IMG/VR virus record: IMGVR_UViG_3300032722_000020
Span: 1-61,263 of that record
From: a virus
DNA length: 61,263 nucleotides
Direction: 5' to 3' (one strand)
Of this stretch, positions 41,739 to 49,293 are shown one piece after another. The number at the start of each line of letters is the position of its first letter. The stretch's first letter is position 1. A program made the position numbers and the translations under genes. Under the pieces are notes generated by a model that saw only the letters and a program-made list of their open reading frames with translations, was not told the origin of the DNA and did not search any database.

Positions 41739-42066
41739 CCCGCACTTATTTAGCAGTGGTCAGTCCGTTGCTAGTTGCAGCGAACCAGTTACCCGCGAAA
41801 GTGACTTGCATGAATCCATCTTTGCCGAATGTCGGAAACGCGGTTGGATAGTGTTGCACGGTTCTATGTCAGAACGGACGCATCGCACGGCTGGCGAACC
41901 GGATTTTGTGATTCTGGCTAATGCGGGACGGTTGATGTTAGTGGAATGTAAGTCGCGCGGCGGTAAGTTATCGCCAACGCAAAGCGCGATGAAGGCGCAC
42001 GCGGAGAAGTTAGGCCATACGGTTCACGTTGTCAGGAGCATGGATGAATTTTTTAAGATTTTATGA
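41698..42066 (+). CDS. VRR-NUC family nuclease
   Basis: 122 residues. E40-like SDLHESIFAECRKRGW, GEPDFVILANAGRLMLVECKSRGGKLS and the following Q-x-A and VHVVRSMDEF phrases match the VRR-NUC fold with the PD-(D/E)xK core (P-D, then E-x-K). It probably cleaves branched DNA or acts as a Holliday-junction nuclease next to RecT and IntI. A GTTAGGC at 42008 is incidental coding sequence. Confidence 0.75.
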   Translation: MNLPIPSPTLARLNPHLFSSGQSVASCSEPVTRESDLHESIFAECRKRGWIVLHGSMSERTHRTAGEPDFVILANAGRLMLVECKSRGGKLSPTQSAMKAHAEKLGHTVHVVRSMDEFFKIL

Positions 42067-42138
42067 GTGAAAACAAAATGACGATGTTCATTTTTGAAAT
42101 TTACAGTAACTAAACCAACCGAAACCAAAAACAAAAAT

Positions 42139-42948
42139 ATGACAACTGCCATTGCAACTACATCAAAACCAAAAACCGAAACCAAGCCAAACGCGCTCGT
42201 AAGCCTCGCCGCTCGCCTGCAAGTTGATCCCGCCCGCCTGCAAACCATCTTGAAATCTACTGTGTTTGCCAAGGCTAATGATGATGAGTTCGCCGCGCTC
42301 GTTATTGTCTGCCAAGAGTATCGGCTCAATCCACTGCTCAAAGAGATTTACGCATTTCCCGCAAAGGGCGGCGGCATCTGCCCGATTGTCAGCGTTGACG
42401 GTTGGAACAAAATGCTCATCACGCACCCGGAATTTGATGGCATTGAATATGTTCGTGGGGATGATTCCGAAGGCAATCTTCAATCCTGCACCGCGACGGT
42501 CTTTATGAAGAACCGTTCGCATCCGATGGTCATTACCGAATACCTGTCCGAGTGCAAGCGGAATACCGAGCCGTGGAATCAAATGCCGTGGCGGATGCTT
42601 CGTAACCGCACCACCTGTCAGGCCGCGCGCATGGCCTTTGGTTTCTCTGGGGTCTATAATGAAGATGAAGCCAAGACCATCACCGTCGAGTCAACGGTGA
42701 TTCCCAACGAACCGCCGCCGAAGATTATTGCTGCGCCGGCTACGACCACGGCACAAGCCGAACTGGAAGCACTTATCACCGGAGAAGGTTACACCTTTGA
42801 CCATCTGCAAAAGTTCGGGATTGAAACTGGAAACATTGCGAATGCTGATAGCATCGGCGGATTCGATGAAATCAGCACGGACGACGCCAAGCGGTTGCTC
42901 AAAGCTAAGACTGGTTTGTTGAACGGTTTGAAGGCGATTAAGGGATAA
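42139..42948 (+). CDS. recT: RecT/Redbeta-family single-strand annealing protein
   Basis: 269 residues. LARLQVDPARLQTILKSTVF, EFAALVIVCQEYRLNPLLKEIYAF, then VSVDGWNKMLITHPEF and AARMAFGFSGVYNEDEA are the conserved RecT-family blocks. It anneals complementary single strands in phage recombination. Start context AAATATG. The C-terminal ~90 residues are family-variable and helical. Confidence 0.85.
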   Translation: MTTAIATTSKPKTETKPNALVSLAARLQVDPARLQTILKSTVFAKANDDEFAALVIVCQEYRLNPLLKEIYAFPAKGGGICPIVSVDGWNKMLITHPEFDGIEYVRGDDSEGNLQSCTATVFMKNRSHPMVITEYLSECKRNTEPWNQMPWRMLRNRTTCQAARMAFGFSGVYNEDEAKTITVESTVIPNEPPPKIIAAPATTTAQAELEALITGEGYTFDHLQKFGIETGNIANADSIGGFDEISTDDAKRLLKAKTGLLNGLKAIKG

Positions 42949-42970
42949 AATCTTACCACAAAAACCGTGA

Positions 42971-43014
42971 ACGCCTGCGGAGAAAGTAATAGGCGTGACA
43001 GCCGGAGAGACGGC
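42971..43014 (+). other. Structured leader before the coiled-coil gene
   Basis: ACGCCT (42971-42976) pairs with AGGCGT (42991-42996), then GCCG (43001-43004) with CGGC (43011-43014), followed by TTTTTT and the ATG. Possible structured 5' leader; no known riboswitch recognised. Confidence 0.35.
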
Positions 43015-43026
43015 AACCAATTTTTT

Positions 43027-43953
43027 ATGAGCGAATCACTAATCATCATGCCGTTGGAAAAGCTGCCGGTGGCGCAAATCGCACCCATCGCAATCCATTT
43101 GCGCGACGAGGCTCTGGCTTCATCCGCACTGATTGGTAAGGTGGAAAACGCCGAGCAGAACAATAAATGTTCCGCCGCCCGCAAGCAAATCAAAGGGCTG
43201 CTATCGCTGTTTGAATCCCAGCGCAAAAAGTTAAAAGAACCAATCTTGGAAGCGGGACGCTACTTGGATCGAATCGTTGCGACTGAATCCGAGGACTTGA
43301 AACGTGAAGATGGCCGGCTGGAAAACTTGGAAAAAGATTTTATCCGTGCCGAACTGCGTCGGAAATCCGAGGAAGAAGAATTGCAGCGCAAGGAACTCGC
43401 CCGTATCGAAGCCGAGAAGCAAGCCGAACTGCTCCGTATCGCCCGCGAGCAGGCGGCGCGCGAGGAAGAAGCGCGACGGGTTGCCGCCGAAGCTGAACGC
43501 ATTGCCAGCGAGGAGCGCGAGGCCGCTGAAAAGCTGGCACGGGAGGCAACCAACAAGAAACAGCGTGAAGCCGCCGAAGCTGCCCGCATCGAGGCCGAGA
43601 AGCGCGCCGAAGCCGCCCGTATTGAGGCCGAACGGATTGCAGAGCTTGCTGCCGAAACCGCCCGCCAGCAAGCACAGTTGGCCGTAGAACGCGCCGAAAC
43701 CGCAACCTATGTCGAATCGCGCCCGGTCGAGATAACACGCGCGAAAGGGCAGTCCGTTCGCAAGGAGTGGGTGATTGAACAAATTAACGACTTTCAACTG
43801 ATGAAGGCGCGGCCCGACCTAGTTCGGAAGGTGGAATGGGATATGGTTGGTTTGAAACAGGCATTAGCCGCTGGTGAGAAGTTGCCCGGTGTCCGCGCCC
43901 GTGAAGATATATCCATTGGAACTCGCGCGGGAAAGGCGCTGATTGAAGTCTAA
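43027..43953 (+). CDS. Coiled-coil partner of RecT module
   Basis: 308 residues. A structured N-terminal ~70 residues, then a long Glu/Ala/Arg coiled coil (about 100-225), and a C-terminal unit (AKGQSVRKEWVIEQINDFQL). The pattern matches DUF1351-like recombination partners often encoded after RecT. Role probably structural or DNA-binding. Confidence 0.65.
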   Translation: MSESLIIMPLEKLPVAQIAPIAIHLRDEALASSALIGKVENAEQNNKCSAARKQIKGLLSLFESQRKKLKEPILEAGRYLDRIVATESEDLKREDGRLENLEKDFIRAELRRKSEEEELQRKELARIEAEKQAELLRIAREQAAREEEARRVAAEAERIASEEREAAEKLAREATNKKQREAAEAARIEAEKRAEAARIEAERIAELAAETARQQAQLAVERAETATYVESRPVEITRAKGQSVRKEWVIEQINDFQLMKARPDLVRKVEWDMVGLKQALAAGEKLPGVRAREDISIGTRAGKALIEV

Positions 43954-43957
43954 TCCC

Positions 43958-44188
43958 ATGACCATCAAGACCCACATCGAATTAGAAGTGGAAGTAGCGT
44001 TCGACTATGTAAAAGAAGAACGCGAAACCCGTAACTGCCCCGGATCGCCGGAGAGTATTGAAATTACTTCCGTCACCATTTTACAAAACGGGGCGGAATT
44101 GACGTTGACACCACAACAGTCATATCAGGTCGAAACCGATTTCTGGGATGCGTTGGAAAAGATGAGGAAAGAACCAGTTGAACCATGA
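43958..44188 (+). CDS. 76-residue acidic protein
   Basis: Begins MTIKTHIELEVEVAFDYVKE; acidic with a beta-rich N-terminus and a helical end. Phage recombination modules often carry such a protein. No function known. CCCATG start context. Confidence 0.5.
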   Translation: MTIKTHIELEVEVAFDYVKEERETRNCPGSPESIEITSVTILQNGAELTLTPQQSYQVETDFWDALEKMRKEPVEP

Positions 44189-44228
44189 ATTTTAACCGAC
44201 AAAACATAATGCACAAGGAGGCTTCAAT

Positions 44229-44894
44229 ATGAAGCCAGACGCCTTTATGCCGCTTTACGGCGACGACTTCATCAGCGCGGTAAAGATGCTGCCAAAGGAT
44301 GTCAAATGGATTTACCTTGAATGCTGCTGGCATTACTGGTCGCACACGCATTGCGAAGGATTGCCCGATGACGATTCCCTGTTACAGGAACTGTCACAGG
44401 TTCAGTTACCAGATGTGTGGCGCAGGGTGAAACAGCTTGTGTTCGACAACGACAAGTTCTTTGTTTTGGACGGCGGCAAGTGGCATCAAAAGCGTTGCCG
44501 CGAGCTATATCTAACAGCTAAAGAGGCTTACGCCAAAAAGGTTCGCCAAACATCCGCTGCTAGGGCTGCTGTTACAAAGACTGTTACAGGCTCTGTTACA
44601 GTCCGCAAACTAAAACCAGAACCAGAGTTAATAGAAGATAAGACTAATGGGCTTCGCCCAATAGCTTTCAATGGAAGGCTTTCACCGATACAGGCCGCAA
44701 CCGCCACCAGATTCGCTTCTGTGCTTGGATGTCAATGGGATCAAGGAAATGGAAGAAAATGGATGAAGCGGTGCAGAGACGAAAGAATTAGGGCAGAGCG
44801 AGTCATTAGCGAAGTGGAAAATGCAATTAAGGAAAACCGGGTTAAAACCACGCCCGCGCAATACGCGGAGCAGATTTGGAAGGAGTTTGTATGA
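44229..44894 (+). CDS. Replication initiator, DUF1376-like N-terminus
   Basis: 221 residues. FMPLYGDDFISAVKMLPKD, a YLECCWHYWSHTHCEGLPDDD phrase and GGKWHQKRC match the DUF1376 winged-helix domain of phage replication organisers. The C-terminal half is basic and helical. Probably binds the origin and recruits a helicase or loader. Stop overlaps the next start (ATGA). Confidence 0.7.
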   Translation: MKPDAFMPLYGDDFISAVKMLPKDVKWIYLECCWHYWSHTHCEGLPDDDSLLQELSQVQLPDVWRRVKQLVFDNDKFFVLDGGKWHQKRCRELYLTAKEAYAKKVRQTSAARAAVTKTVTGSVTVRKLKPEPELIEDKTNGLRPIAFNGRLSPIQAATATRFASVLGCQWDQGNGRKWMKRCRDERIRAERVISEVENAIKENRVKTTPAQYAEQIWKEFV

Positions 44895-45079
44895 GAAAAA
44901 TGACGCAAGATCAAATGGAACTTTTCAAAAAAGTATGTTTGCAGAAAAACCATGAGCAGTTTTAGGCGGCTTGTGAATCAGTAAAAGAAAACGGTGAATA
45001 TCCTATTGATTGGTTTTCAATCGTCCGACAGTCAGGCATGGCTGACTTCTACTACAAAAACAAATTTTCAGAGCTATAA
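44891..45079 (+). pseudogene. Short gene with an in-frame amber codon and clamp-binding-like motif
   Basis: A 63-codon frame with ATGA coupling to the initiator. The first 24 codons include QMELF (a QxxLF clamp-binding shape) at residues 8-12, then TAG at 44963-44965. The frame continues with well-formed coding (AACESVKENGEYPIDWFSIV) to TAA at 45077. Either a nonsense mutation or amber readthrough; no suppressor tRNA is visible. Confidence 0.5.
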
Positions 45080-45091
45080 AACAACAACCTT

Positions 45092-45319
45092 ATGATCATC
45101 ACCAACAAACCAAACCTTCATTGCCCGAACTGCTCCAACAAGTTGCGATGGTGGCACGCTACCAAGATGCAGGACGACGAGAGCATTGTTGTTGTGCATC
45201 GTGATTGCAGACTGACAGCCGCACGGTGCAAGTATGTTCGCAACGTGGTGCTTGCGATAGTGCTAGGGCTGGCTAGTGCTGGCGCGGCGGTGATGTTCGG
45301 ACATTTGGCGAGTAAATAA
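45092..45319 (+). CDS. Zinc-ribbon and membrane protein
   Basis: 75 residues with CPNCSNKLRWWH near the start, a C-x6-C (CRLTAARC) in the middle, and a membrane segment NVVLAIVLGLASAGAAVMF at the end. Function unknown; AACCTTATG start context. Confidence 0.5.
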   Translation: MIITNKPNLHCPNCSNKLRWWHATKMQDDESIVVVHRDCRLTAARCKYVRNVVLAIVLGLASAGAAVMFGHLASK

Positions 45320-45330
45320 AAAATAAAAAT

Positions 45331-45507
45331 ATGACTGAACCAATCAAACTCCGGCGTCCGGCGAAATATCTGCACACCGGCAAACATGACTATGATGACG
45401 GCTTCCGAGTCGGAAGCAACTGCGCCAAACGCCGCACTATCCGTGCCTTCAAGCGCGGGCAACGTCGTGAAAGTCTCAAATACATGACTCAAGACGAAGT
45501 GGCCTAA
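45331..45507 (+). CDS. 58-residue basic cassette gene
   Basis: Arg-rich (RRTIRAFKRGQRRESLKY). Its stop is inside attC site 5, as expected for a cassette gene. Unknown function. ATATG start context. Confidence 0.55.
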   Translation: MTEPIKLRRPAKYLHTGKHDYDDGFRVGSNCAKRRTIRAFKRGQRRESLKYMTQDEVA

Positions 45508-45592
45508 AGCTCCGCATTAGCGACCGCCGACCAAAACGCTATGATTGCAACTGAGACGCCCAACGGCGGTTCACTCGATGCGGTTGTTAGGC
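45502..45592 (+). other. attC-like recombination site 5
   Basis: 91 bases. R'' GCCTAAA (one base off), arms TCCGCATTAGCGACCGCC and GGCGGTTCACTCGATGCGG pair, R' GTTAGGC (45586-45592). Confidence 0.72.
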
Positions 45593-45774
45593 ATACACCG
45601 TGGACACAAGATGAAGATGATATGCTGCGCTACTGGTATGGGTGCGCGAATGGCGCAATGACCCCATACCGGCACATGGCTGAATATCTGAACAAACACT
45701 TTCACGGCGGCAAACCAATCCGAAAAGTCGGTGCAATAGCTCGCCGCGACGGAAAAATAAACTACGGCAAATGA
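45541..45774 (+). CDS. Myb/SANT-like cassette protein
   Basis: 77 residues with start inside site 5. PWTQDEDDMLRYWYGCANGA, then HMAEYLNKHFHGGKPIRKVG resembles a Myb/GcrA-like helix triad. Its stop overlaps the next start (ATGA). Confidence 0.6.
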   Translation: MIATETPNGGSLDAVVRHTPWTQDEDDMLRYWYGCANGAMTPYRHMAEYLNKHFHGGKPIRKVGAIARRDGKINYGK

Positions 45775-46049
45775 AATACATAATCGAAACTGGAAATGAC
45801 GGAGGCGCGGCCTCGGTAGTGGGATGGACTCACGACTTCGGAAGTGCCTGCAATGAAGTGGCGCGGATAGTCGGGATTGACTGCTATGTGAAAATCCAGC
45901 CAATCAATCGCGGCAAAAACGGCGCGATATGGAACTTCGTCCATGACGGAAAAACAAAGTGGCTGCGCGTGCTTAAAATGCCCGCTGCCGAAACCTACGG
46001 CGCGATGGATGTATGTTCGCCCGTTCGAGACGCATCGCTGTATGCCTAA
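45771..46049 (+). CDS. Cassette gene, unknown
   Basis: 92 residues: MKYIIETGNDGGAASVVGWT, then AIWNFVHDGKTKWLRVL, a compact alpha/beta unit with the stop in site 6. Function unknown. Confidence 0.55.
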   Translation: MKYIIETGNDGGAASVVGWTHDFGSACNEVARIVGIDCYVKIQPINRGKNGAIWNFVHDGKTKWLRVLKMPAAETYGAMDVCSPVRDASLYA

Positions 46050-46152
46050 CGTAGAAAGCTGAGCCACCCGCGACCTATGACATCCGCCAACCAGAAACCT
46101 TCTCGGTCAACTGACAGCGCCAACGCGGGTTGGCTCCGGCGACTTTTTAGGC
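46044..46152 (+). other. attC-like recombination site 6
   Basis: 109 bases. R'' GCCTAAC (46044-46050); arms GCTGAGCCACCCGCG and CGCGGGTTGGCTCCGGC are complementary; R' TTTAGGC (46146-46152), one base off. Antisense reading gives KSPEPTRVGAV. Confidence 0.78.
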
Positions 46153-46176
46153 CACTGGTATAACTGAAACAAAAAT

Positions 46177-46539
46177 ATGGGATACATATCTGAAACAATC
46201 GGCAATCTGGAACACGAGCAACGGACGGCAAACAAGCTGGCCGACGCGATAGCCCTGCTGCGCGAACTCGAATGGTCGGGATGCGTGAACACCGAAATAC
46301 TCGCGGTGAACACCTGCCCGTGCTGCTACAACTGGAAACCAACAAGCGGTGACGATGATTTCTGGAAAGGCCGCGAACTGCGGAAAGGACACACGCCGGA
46401 CTGCAAGCTTGCCGATTTGCTGAAAGCATCTAACGCGGACATCAGGCGCGGCGACGTGAACCGCGACAGCGGAACAGCAAGCGCCAACGGCGGTTGGCTC
46501 CGGCGACTGGTTAGGCATAGCGATATAAAATCTAAATAA
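46177..46539 (+). CDS. Cassette gene, Cys-rich protein
   Basis: 120 residues with CVN-x-E-x-CPCCYNW and DCKLADLL, a likely metal-binding pattern. The end reads through site 7 (GGWLRRLVRH), so the native gene probably ended near residue 95. Confidence 0.55.
   Translation: MGYISETIGNLEHEQRTANKLADAIALLRELEWSGCVNTEILAVNTCPCCYNWKPTSGDDDFWKGRELRKGHTPDCKLADLLKASNADIRRGDVNRDSGTASANGGWLRRLVRHSDIKSK
46428..46516 (+). other. attC-like site 7, degenerate
   Basis: R'' ATCTAAC (46428-46434) and R' GTTAGGC (46510-46516), with a good right arm (GGTTGGCTCCGGC) but a poor left arm. The antisense reading gives QSPEPTAVGA like site 6. Lower confidence for the left half. Confidence 0.58.
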
Positions 46540-46540
46540 A

Positions 46541-46777
46541 ATGAAAACCGAAACCAAACGAACCGACAAGGAACGCGAGCAACAAGCTGCGACTCCCGAC
46601 AAACCGCGCTCGGCATATCTTGCGCGTAAATTCTTTCCGCACCTCGGCGAATATCACGGACAAGCCTTGGTCGAACAACTAATCCGCGCCGCCGCTATGC
46701 CTAACGAAAAAGCTGACCTACCGCCGACCGGGGCGCGTCAGCCGCGTAGCGGAACTGAAGGCGGTAACGGAGGTTAG
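46541..46777 (+). CDS. Cassette gene, 78-residue basic protein
   Basis: Lys/Arg/Glu-rich N-terminus, then YLARKFFPHLGEYHGQALVE. Its last ~25 residues come from site 8. Unknown function. Confidence 0.5.
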   Translation: MKTETKRTDKEREQQAATPDKPRSAYLARKFFPHLGEYHGQALVEQLIRAAAMPNEKADLPPTGARQPRSGTEGGNGG

Positions 46778-46796
46778 GTCCGGCGCTTTTTTAGCT
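46699..46796 (+). other. attC-like recombination site 8
   Basis: 98 bases. R'' GCCTAAC (46699-46705); arms GCTGACCTACCGCCG and GGTAACGGAGGTTAGGTCC pair; R' TTTAGCT (46790-46796). Confidence 0.65.
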
Positions 46797-46820
46797 GAAC
46801 GTCAAAAAAAACAGAAAATT

Positions 46821-47219
46821 ATGGGAACAAACTACTATCTGAAAACGAATATCTGCCAGCACTGCAATCGCGCTGGAGAAGAAAAACACATCGGCAAATC
46901 TTCCGGCGGCTGGCACTTCGCGCTGCACGTCGAGCCGGAAAATGGCATCGCAACTCTGGATGACTGGAAAGTGCTGTTCGCGCAACCAGACTCCAAAATC
47001 TTCGATGAATACGGCAAAGAAATCGCTGTGGATGAAATGCTGAAAATCATCACCGAACGGTCATGGTGGCAGCGAAAGAACGACTGGAAGAAAGAACAAT
47101 ACGAACAAAACCACGCCCAACCCGGCATCAATGGACTCATCCGCAACAAAATAGAACCCGACCACTGTGTCTCGCACGGCGAAGGAACGTGGGACTGCAT
47201 CGTGGGCGAGTTCAGATAA
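46821..47219 (+). CDS. Cassette gene, conserved-type zinc protein
   Basis: 132 residues. MGTNYYLKTNICQHCNRAGE, then HIGKSSGGWHFALH is a pattern I recognise as recurring in uncharacterised phage and bacterial proteins. Cys/His likely bind metal. GAAAATTATG start context. A truncated attC follows. Confidence 0.6.
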   Translation: MGTNYYLKTNICQHCNRAGEEKHIGKSSGGWHFALHVEPENGIATLDDWKVLFAQPDSKIFDEYGKEIAVDEMLKIITERSWWQRKNDWKKEQYEQNHAQPGINGLIRNKIEPDHCVSHGEGTWDCIVGEFR

Positions 47220-47223
47220 AGCT

Positions 47224-47250
47224 CCTGCTGACCTACCGCGCACGTTAGAT
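47224..47250 (+). other. Truncated attC remnant
   Basis: GCTGACCTACCGCG (left-arm type) followed after three bases by GTTAGAT (47244-47250), an R'-type end, with the central part and right arm missing. Looks like a deletion product. Confidence 0.45.
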
Positions 47251-47503
47251 GCGAATGTCCAAACTCAAAAAATATATGGCAAAAAATAAAACAAGCAACA
47301 GACACGAAAATCAGCAACATCCCAAATGGGAATATATGATTAACGACTTGGCGTTCCTGAACACTGAAAAGGAAACCATCCTGAACCTTCTTGGCCAAGA
47401 TGGATGGGAAGCCGTCGGATTTACCGGCAATGGCTCGGTGCTTCTAAAAAGGAAAGCATCTAAACGTAGAAAGCTGATCCACCGCCGACTAAAATCTAAC
47501 TAA
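47249..47503 (+). CDS. Cassette gene, 84-residue protein
   Basis: First ATG overlaps the R' end of the remnant; ATG 47276 (ATATATG context) is a likely alternative. WEYMINDLAFLNTEKETILNLL, then GWEAVGFTGNGSVLLKRK resembles DUF4177-like small alpha/beta proteins. Basic end read from attC-like DNA. Confidence 0.55.
   Translation: MRMSKLKKYMAKNKTSNRHENQQHPKWEYMINDLAFLNTEKETILNLLGQDGWEAVGFTGNGSVLLKRKASKRRKLIHRRLKSN
47457..47490 (+). other. Left half of an attC site
   Basis: GCATCTAAACGTAGAAAG then CTGATCCACCGCCGAC closely follow the left half of site 6 (46044-46075), but no right half follows. Confidence 0.5.
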
Positions 47504-47512
47504 AATAAAACT

Positions 47513-48070
47513 ATGATTCACTGCCCACGTTGCAACTGTCCTTTTGAAGCGTCAGTAACAGAATTTTCTTGCTGCCCAAATTGTTCACTTGAAGTTGAAC
47601 CAATCGAACCAAAACCTATGACCACCACCCAACAAAGCTCACCAACCAAAGAACAAATCGCCAAGCAATGCACTTGTGGTTTGAAGCCACATCCGCAAGA
47701 TGGATGTCCTGCTATTTCTCCACAAATCCCGACGCCGAGGACGGATGAAATCCATCGAATTAACACCAAGATGAACGTCCATGATGAATATGGCAATCTG
47801 TTAGACCACGCCCGCACTCTCGAACGCGAACTCATCACCACCAAACAACTCGCCGAACGCTACGAGCAAGAGCGTAACGAGTATCAAGAACAACTCCTAG
47901 CTGTCCGGCGTGAGTTAGAGGAAGCGAGGAAGGGCAAGGAACGATACGAGTATGTTCGGCGTCTGAATCCAACAAGTTTCGCTTCACTGTTCACTCAAAA
48001 CATCCGAACCGGCAAACACTTTGACGACATCGTTGACGATGCTATTAACCAAGCGAAAGGCAAACAATGA
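47513..48070 (+). CDS. Zinc-ribbon plus coiled-coil protein
   Basis: 185 residues. Two C-x2-C pairs at residues 4-24 (CPRCNC, CPNCSLE) form a zinc ribbon, followed by a Pro/Thr linker and a Glu/Arg-rich coiled coil (LITTKQLAERYEQERNEYQE). Phages often carry such a protein with unknown role. Stop overlaps the next start. Confidence 0.6.
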   Translation: MIHCPRCNCPFEASVTEFSCCPNCSLEVEPIEPKPMTTTQQSSPTKEQIAKQCTCGLKPHPQDGCPAISPQIPTPRTDEIHRINTKMNVHDEYGNLLDHARTLERELITTKQLAERYEQERNEYQEQLLAVRRELEEARKGKERYEYVRRLNPTSFASLFTQNIRTGKHFDDIVDDAINQAKGKQ

Positions 48071-48291
48071 AAACGGCAGAACAGTGGGCTAACCGAATAC
48101 AAAACAGCAAAGAGCCGTGGGCAAAACTTGTGGGTGAAATCCAATCCGACGCCGCGAAAGCTGCGCTGACGCTGGCGGCTGAAATCGTGCGAGACACGCC
48201 TACTCTTGAACTGGACAGAGACGTTGTGACAAGCACGCTGTCTCTTGAAATATTGAAGAAGCGCGACAACCTCAAACTGGAACAACTATGA
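48067..48291 (+). CDS. 74-residue helical protein
   Basis: Helical: WANRIQNSKEPWAKLVGEIQ, then DAAKAALTLAAEIVRD. ATGA coupled at both ends. No family. Confidence 0.5.
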   Translation: MKTAEQWANRIQNSKEPWAKLVGEIQSDAAKAALTLAAEIVRDTPTLELDRDVVTSTLSLEILKKRDNLKLEQL

Positions 48292-48410
48292 AAATCTGGT
48301 GGAAAGGCGAACCATTGATTGTCGGCAGTCTGCGCTGGCTTGTCATTGACAACGACCTTTTGCAAACGATACGAGAAGCATTAAACAAACTGAAAGCATT
48401 AAGAAAATGA
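48288..48410 (+). CDS. 40-residue coupled protein
   Basis: ATGA overlap at both ends. Begins MKIWWKGEPLIVGSLRW, ends Lys/Arg-rich. Unknown. Confidence 0.45.
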   Translation: MKIWWKGEPLIVGSLRWLVIDNDLLQTIREALNKLKALRK

Positions 48411-48610
48411 ACAAACCTATGGCAAAAACAAAATGCAAATCGTGCGGCGTAAAATGGACAGACCACAAGGGCATCCAGCCTACCTGCGCCGCGCTTCAAG
48501 TCGCCATCAAAGCCCTTGAACAAATCTCGGTCATGCCAAGGAATCGGCGGGCGCGGCATCTGGCAATCGGCGCACGCTCGTTTATCGAAACGCAATTATT
48601 TCAGCAATGA
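48407..48610 (+). CDS. 67-residue zinc-ribbon protein
   Basis: CKSCGVKW near residue 10 and a further Cys at residue 27. ATGA coupling to both neighbours. Unknown. Confidence 0.5.
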   Translation: MNKPMAKTKCKSCGVKWTDHKGIQPTCAALQVAIKALEQISVMPRNRRARHLAIGARSFIETQLFQQ

Positions 48611-49290
48611 AACGCATACTGCTAACCATCGCTCTAGCAAGCCAAGCGCACGCCGGAATCGAGTTGTGCGGATTAGAATTTTCTCCCGTTCCTATGCCGG
48701 ACGACAGCCGTATATGTTCCCAATGGGTTCACAAGAGCGGCGAAGCGCAAGCGGGCATCGAAGCCAATCAAGGAGGCTACATTCGGCCAATGGTCGTGAC
48801 GCCTCCGAAAATAGGCACGCTTGCGGCGGGAGAAAAACATTTAACGGAACGCGAGCGGGTAGTAGCCCGTAGTGGTCGCGCCACTTATCAAACGATGCAA
48901 AGGGCTGTCGAAGCTGATGCGTTGAATGATTCGCAGGTAAAATCCTGCCGTTCCGACCATTTCGTTGACGCCAACAAAATGCTTTGGGCGTTGGCGCAGA
49001 TCGAGTCAGGCGGCAACGACTACGCTCACGGACGGCACGGCGAGGTTTCGCGCTACCAGTGCATGAAGCGAGTCTGGCGCAATGCGACGGCGCAACCGTA
49101 TTCCGCTGCCACCAACGCGCAGATAGCCGCCACCGTAACGCTCGCGGTGATTCGCGCCCGCACCGGCCAAGACCCCGCTACGCTCACGCCTGCGGCTTTT
49201 GCGCTCGCGTGGCATTGCCCAAACGCCAAGCACCTAAACGCCGAGCAGCGCGACTACGTTGACCGCTTCACGAATCTGGTGAGGAAATGA
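48607..49290 (+). CDS. Exported lytic transglycosylase-like endolysin
   Basis: 227 residues. MKRILLTIALASQAHAG is a signal peptide. Residues about 120-215 form a lysozyme-like fold with ALAQIESGGND, placing catalytic Glu at 133, and GEVSRYQCMKRVWRNA and GQDPATLTPAAFALAW in the usual order. It would cut peptidoglycan from the periplasmic side and be Sec-exported, so it may not need a holin. It lies far from the lysis cluster at 29.7-31.9 kb. Start overlaps the previous stop. Confidence 0.75.
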   Translation: MKRILLTIALASQAHAGIELCGLEFSPVPMPDDSRICSQWVHKSGEAQAGIEANQGGYIRPMVVTPPKIGTLAAGEKHLTERERVVARSGRATYQTMQRAVEADALNDSQVKSCRSDHFVDANKMLWALAQIESGGNDYAHGRHGEVSRYQCMKRVWRNATAQPYSAATNAQIAATVTLAVIRARTGQDPATLTPAAFALAWHCPNAKHLNAEQRDYVDRFTNLVRK

Positions 49291-49293
49291 TTT

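Noticed and set aside
42008-42014. GTTAGGC in the nuclease gene as an attC R' box
   Set aside because: It encodes Lys-Leu-Gly within the conserved end of VRR-NUC and has no R'' partner or arms.
32525-45079. Genome-wide stop-codon reassignment suggested by in-frame TAA and TAG
   Set aside because: Both interrupted genes are single events with different stops, and all three stops end intact neighbouring genes.
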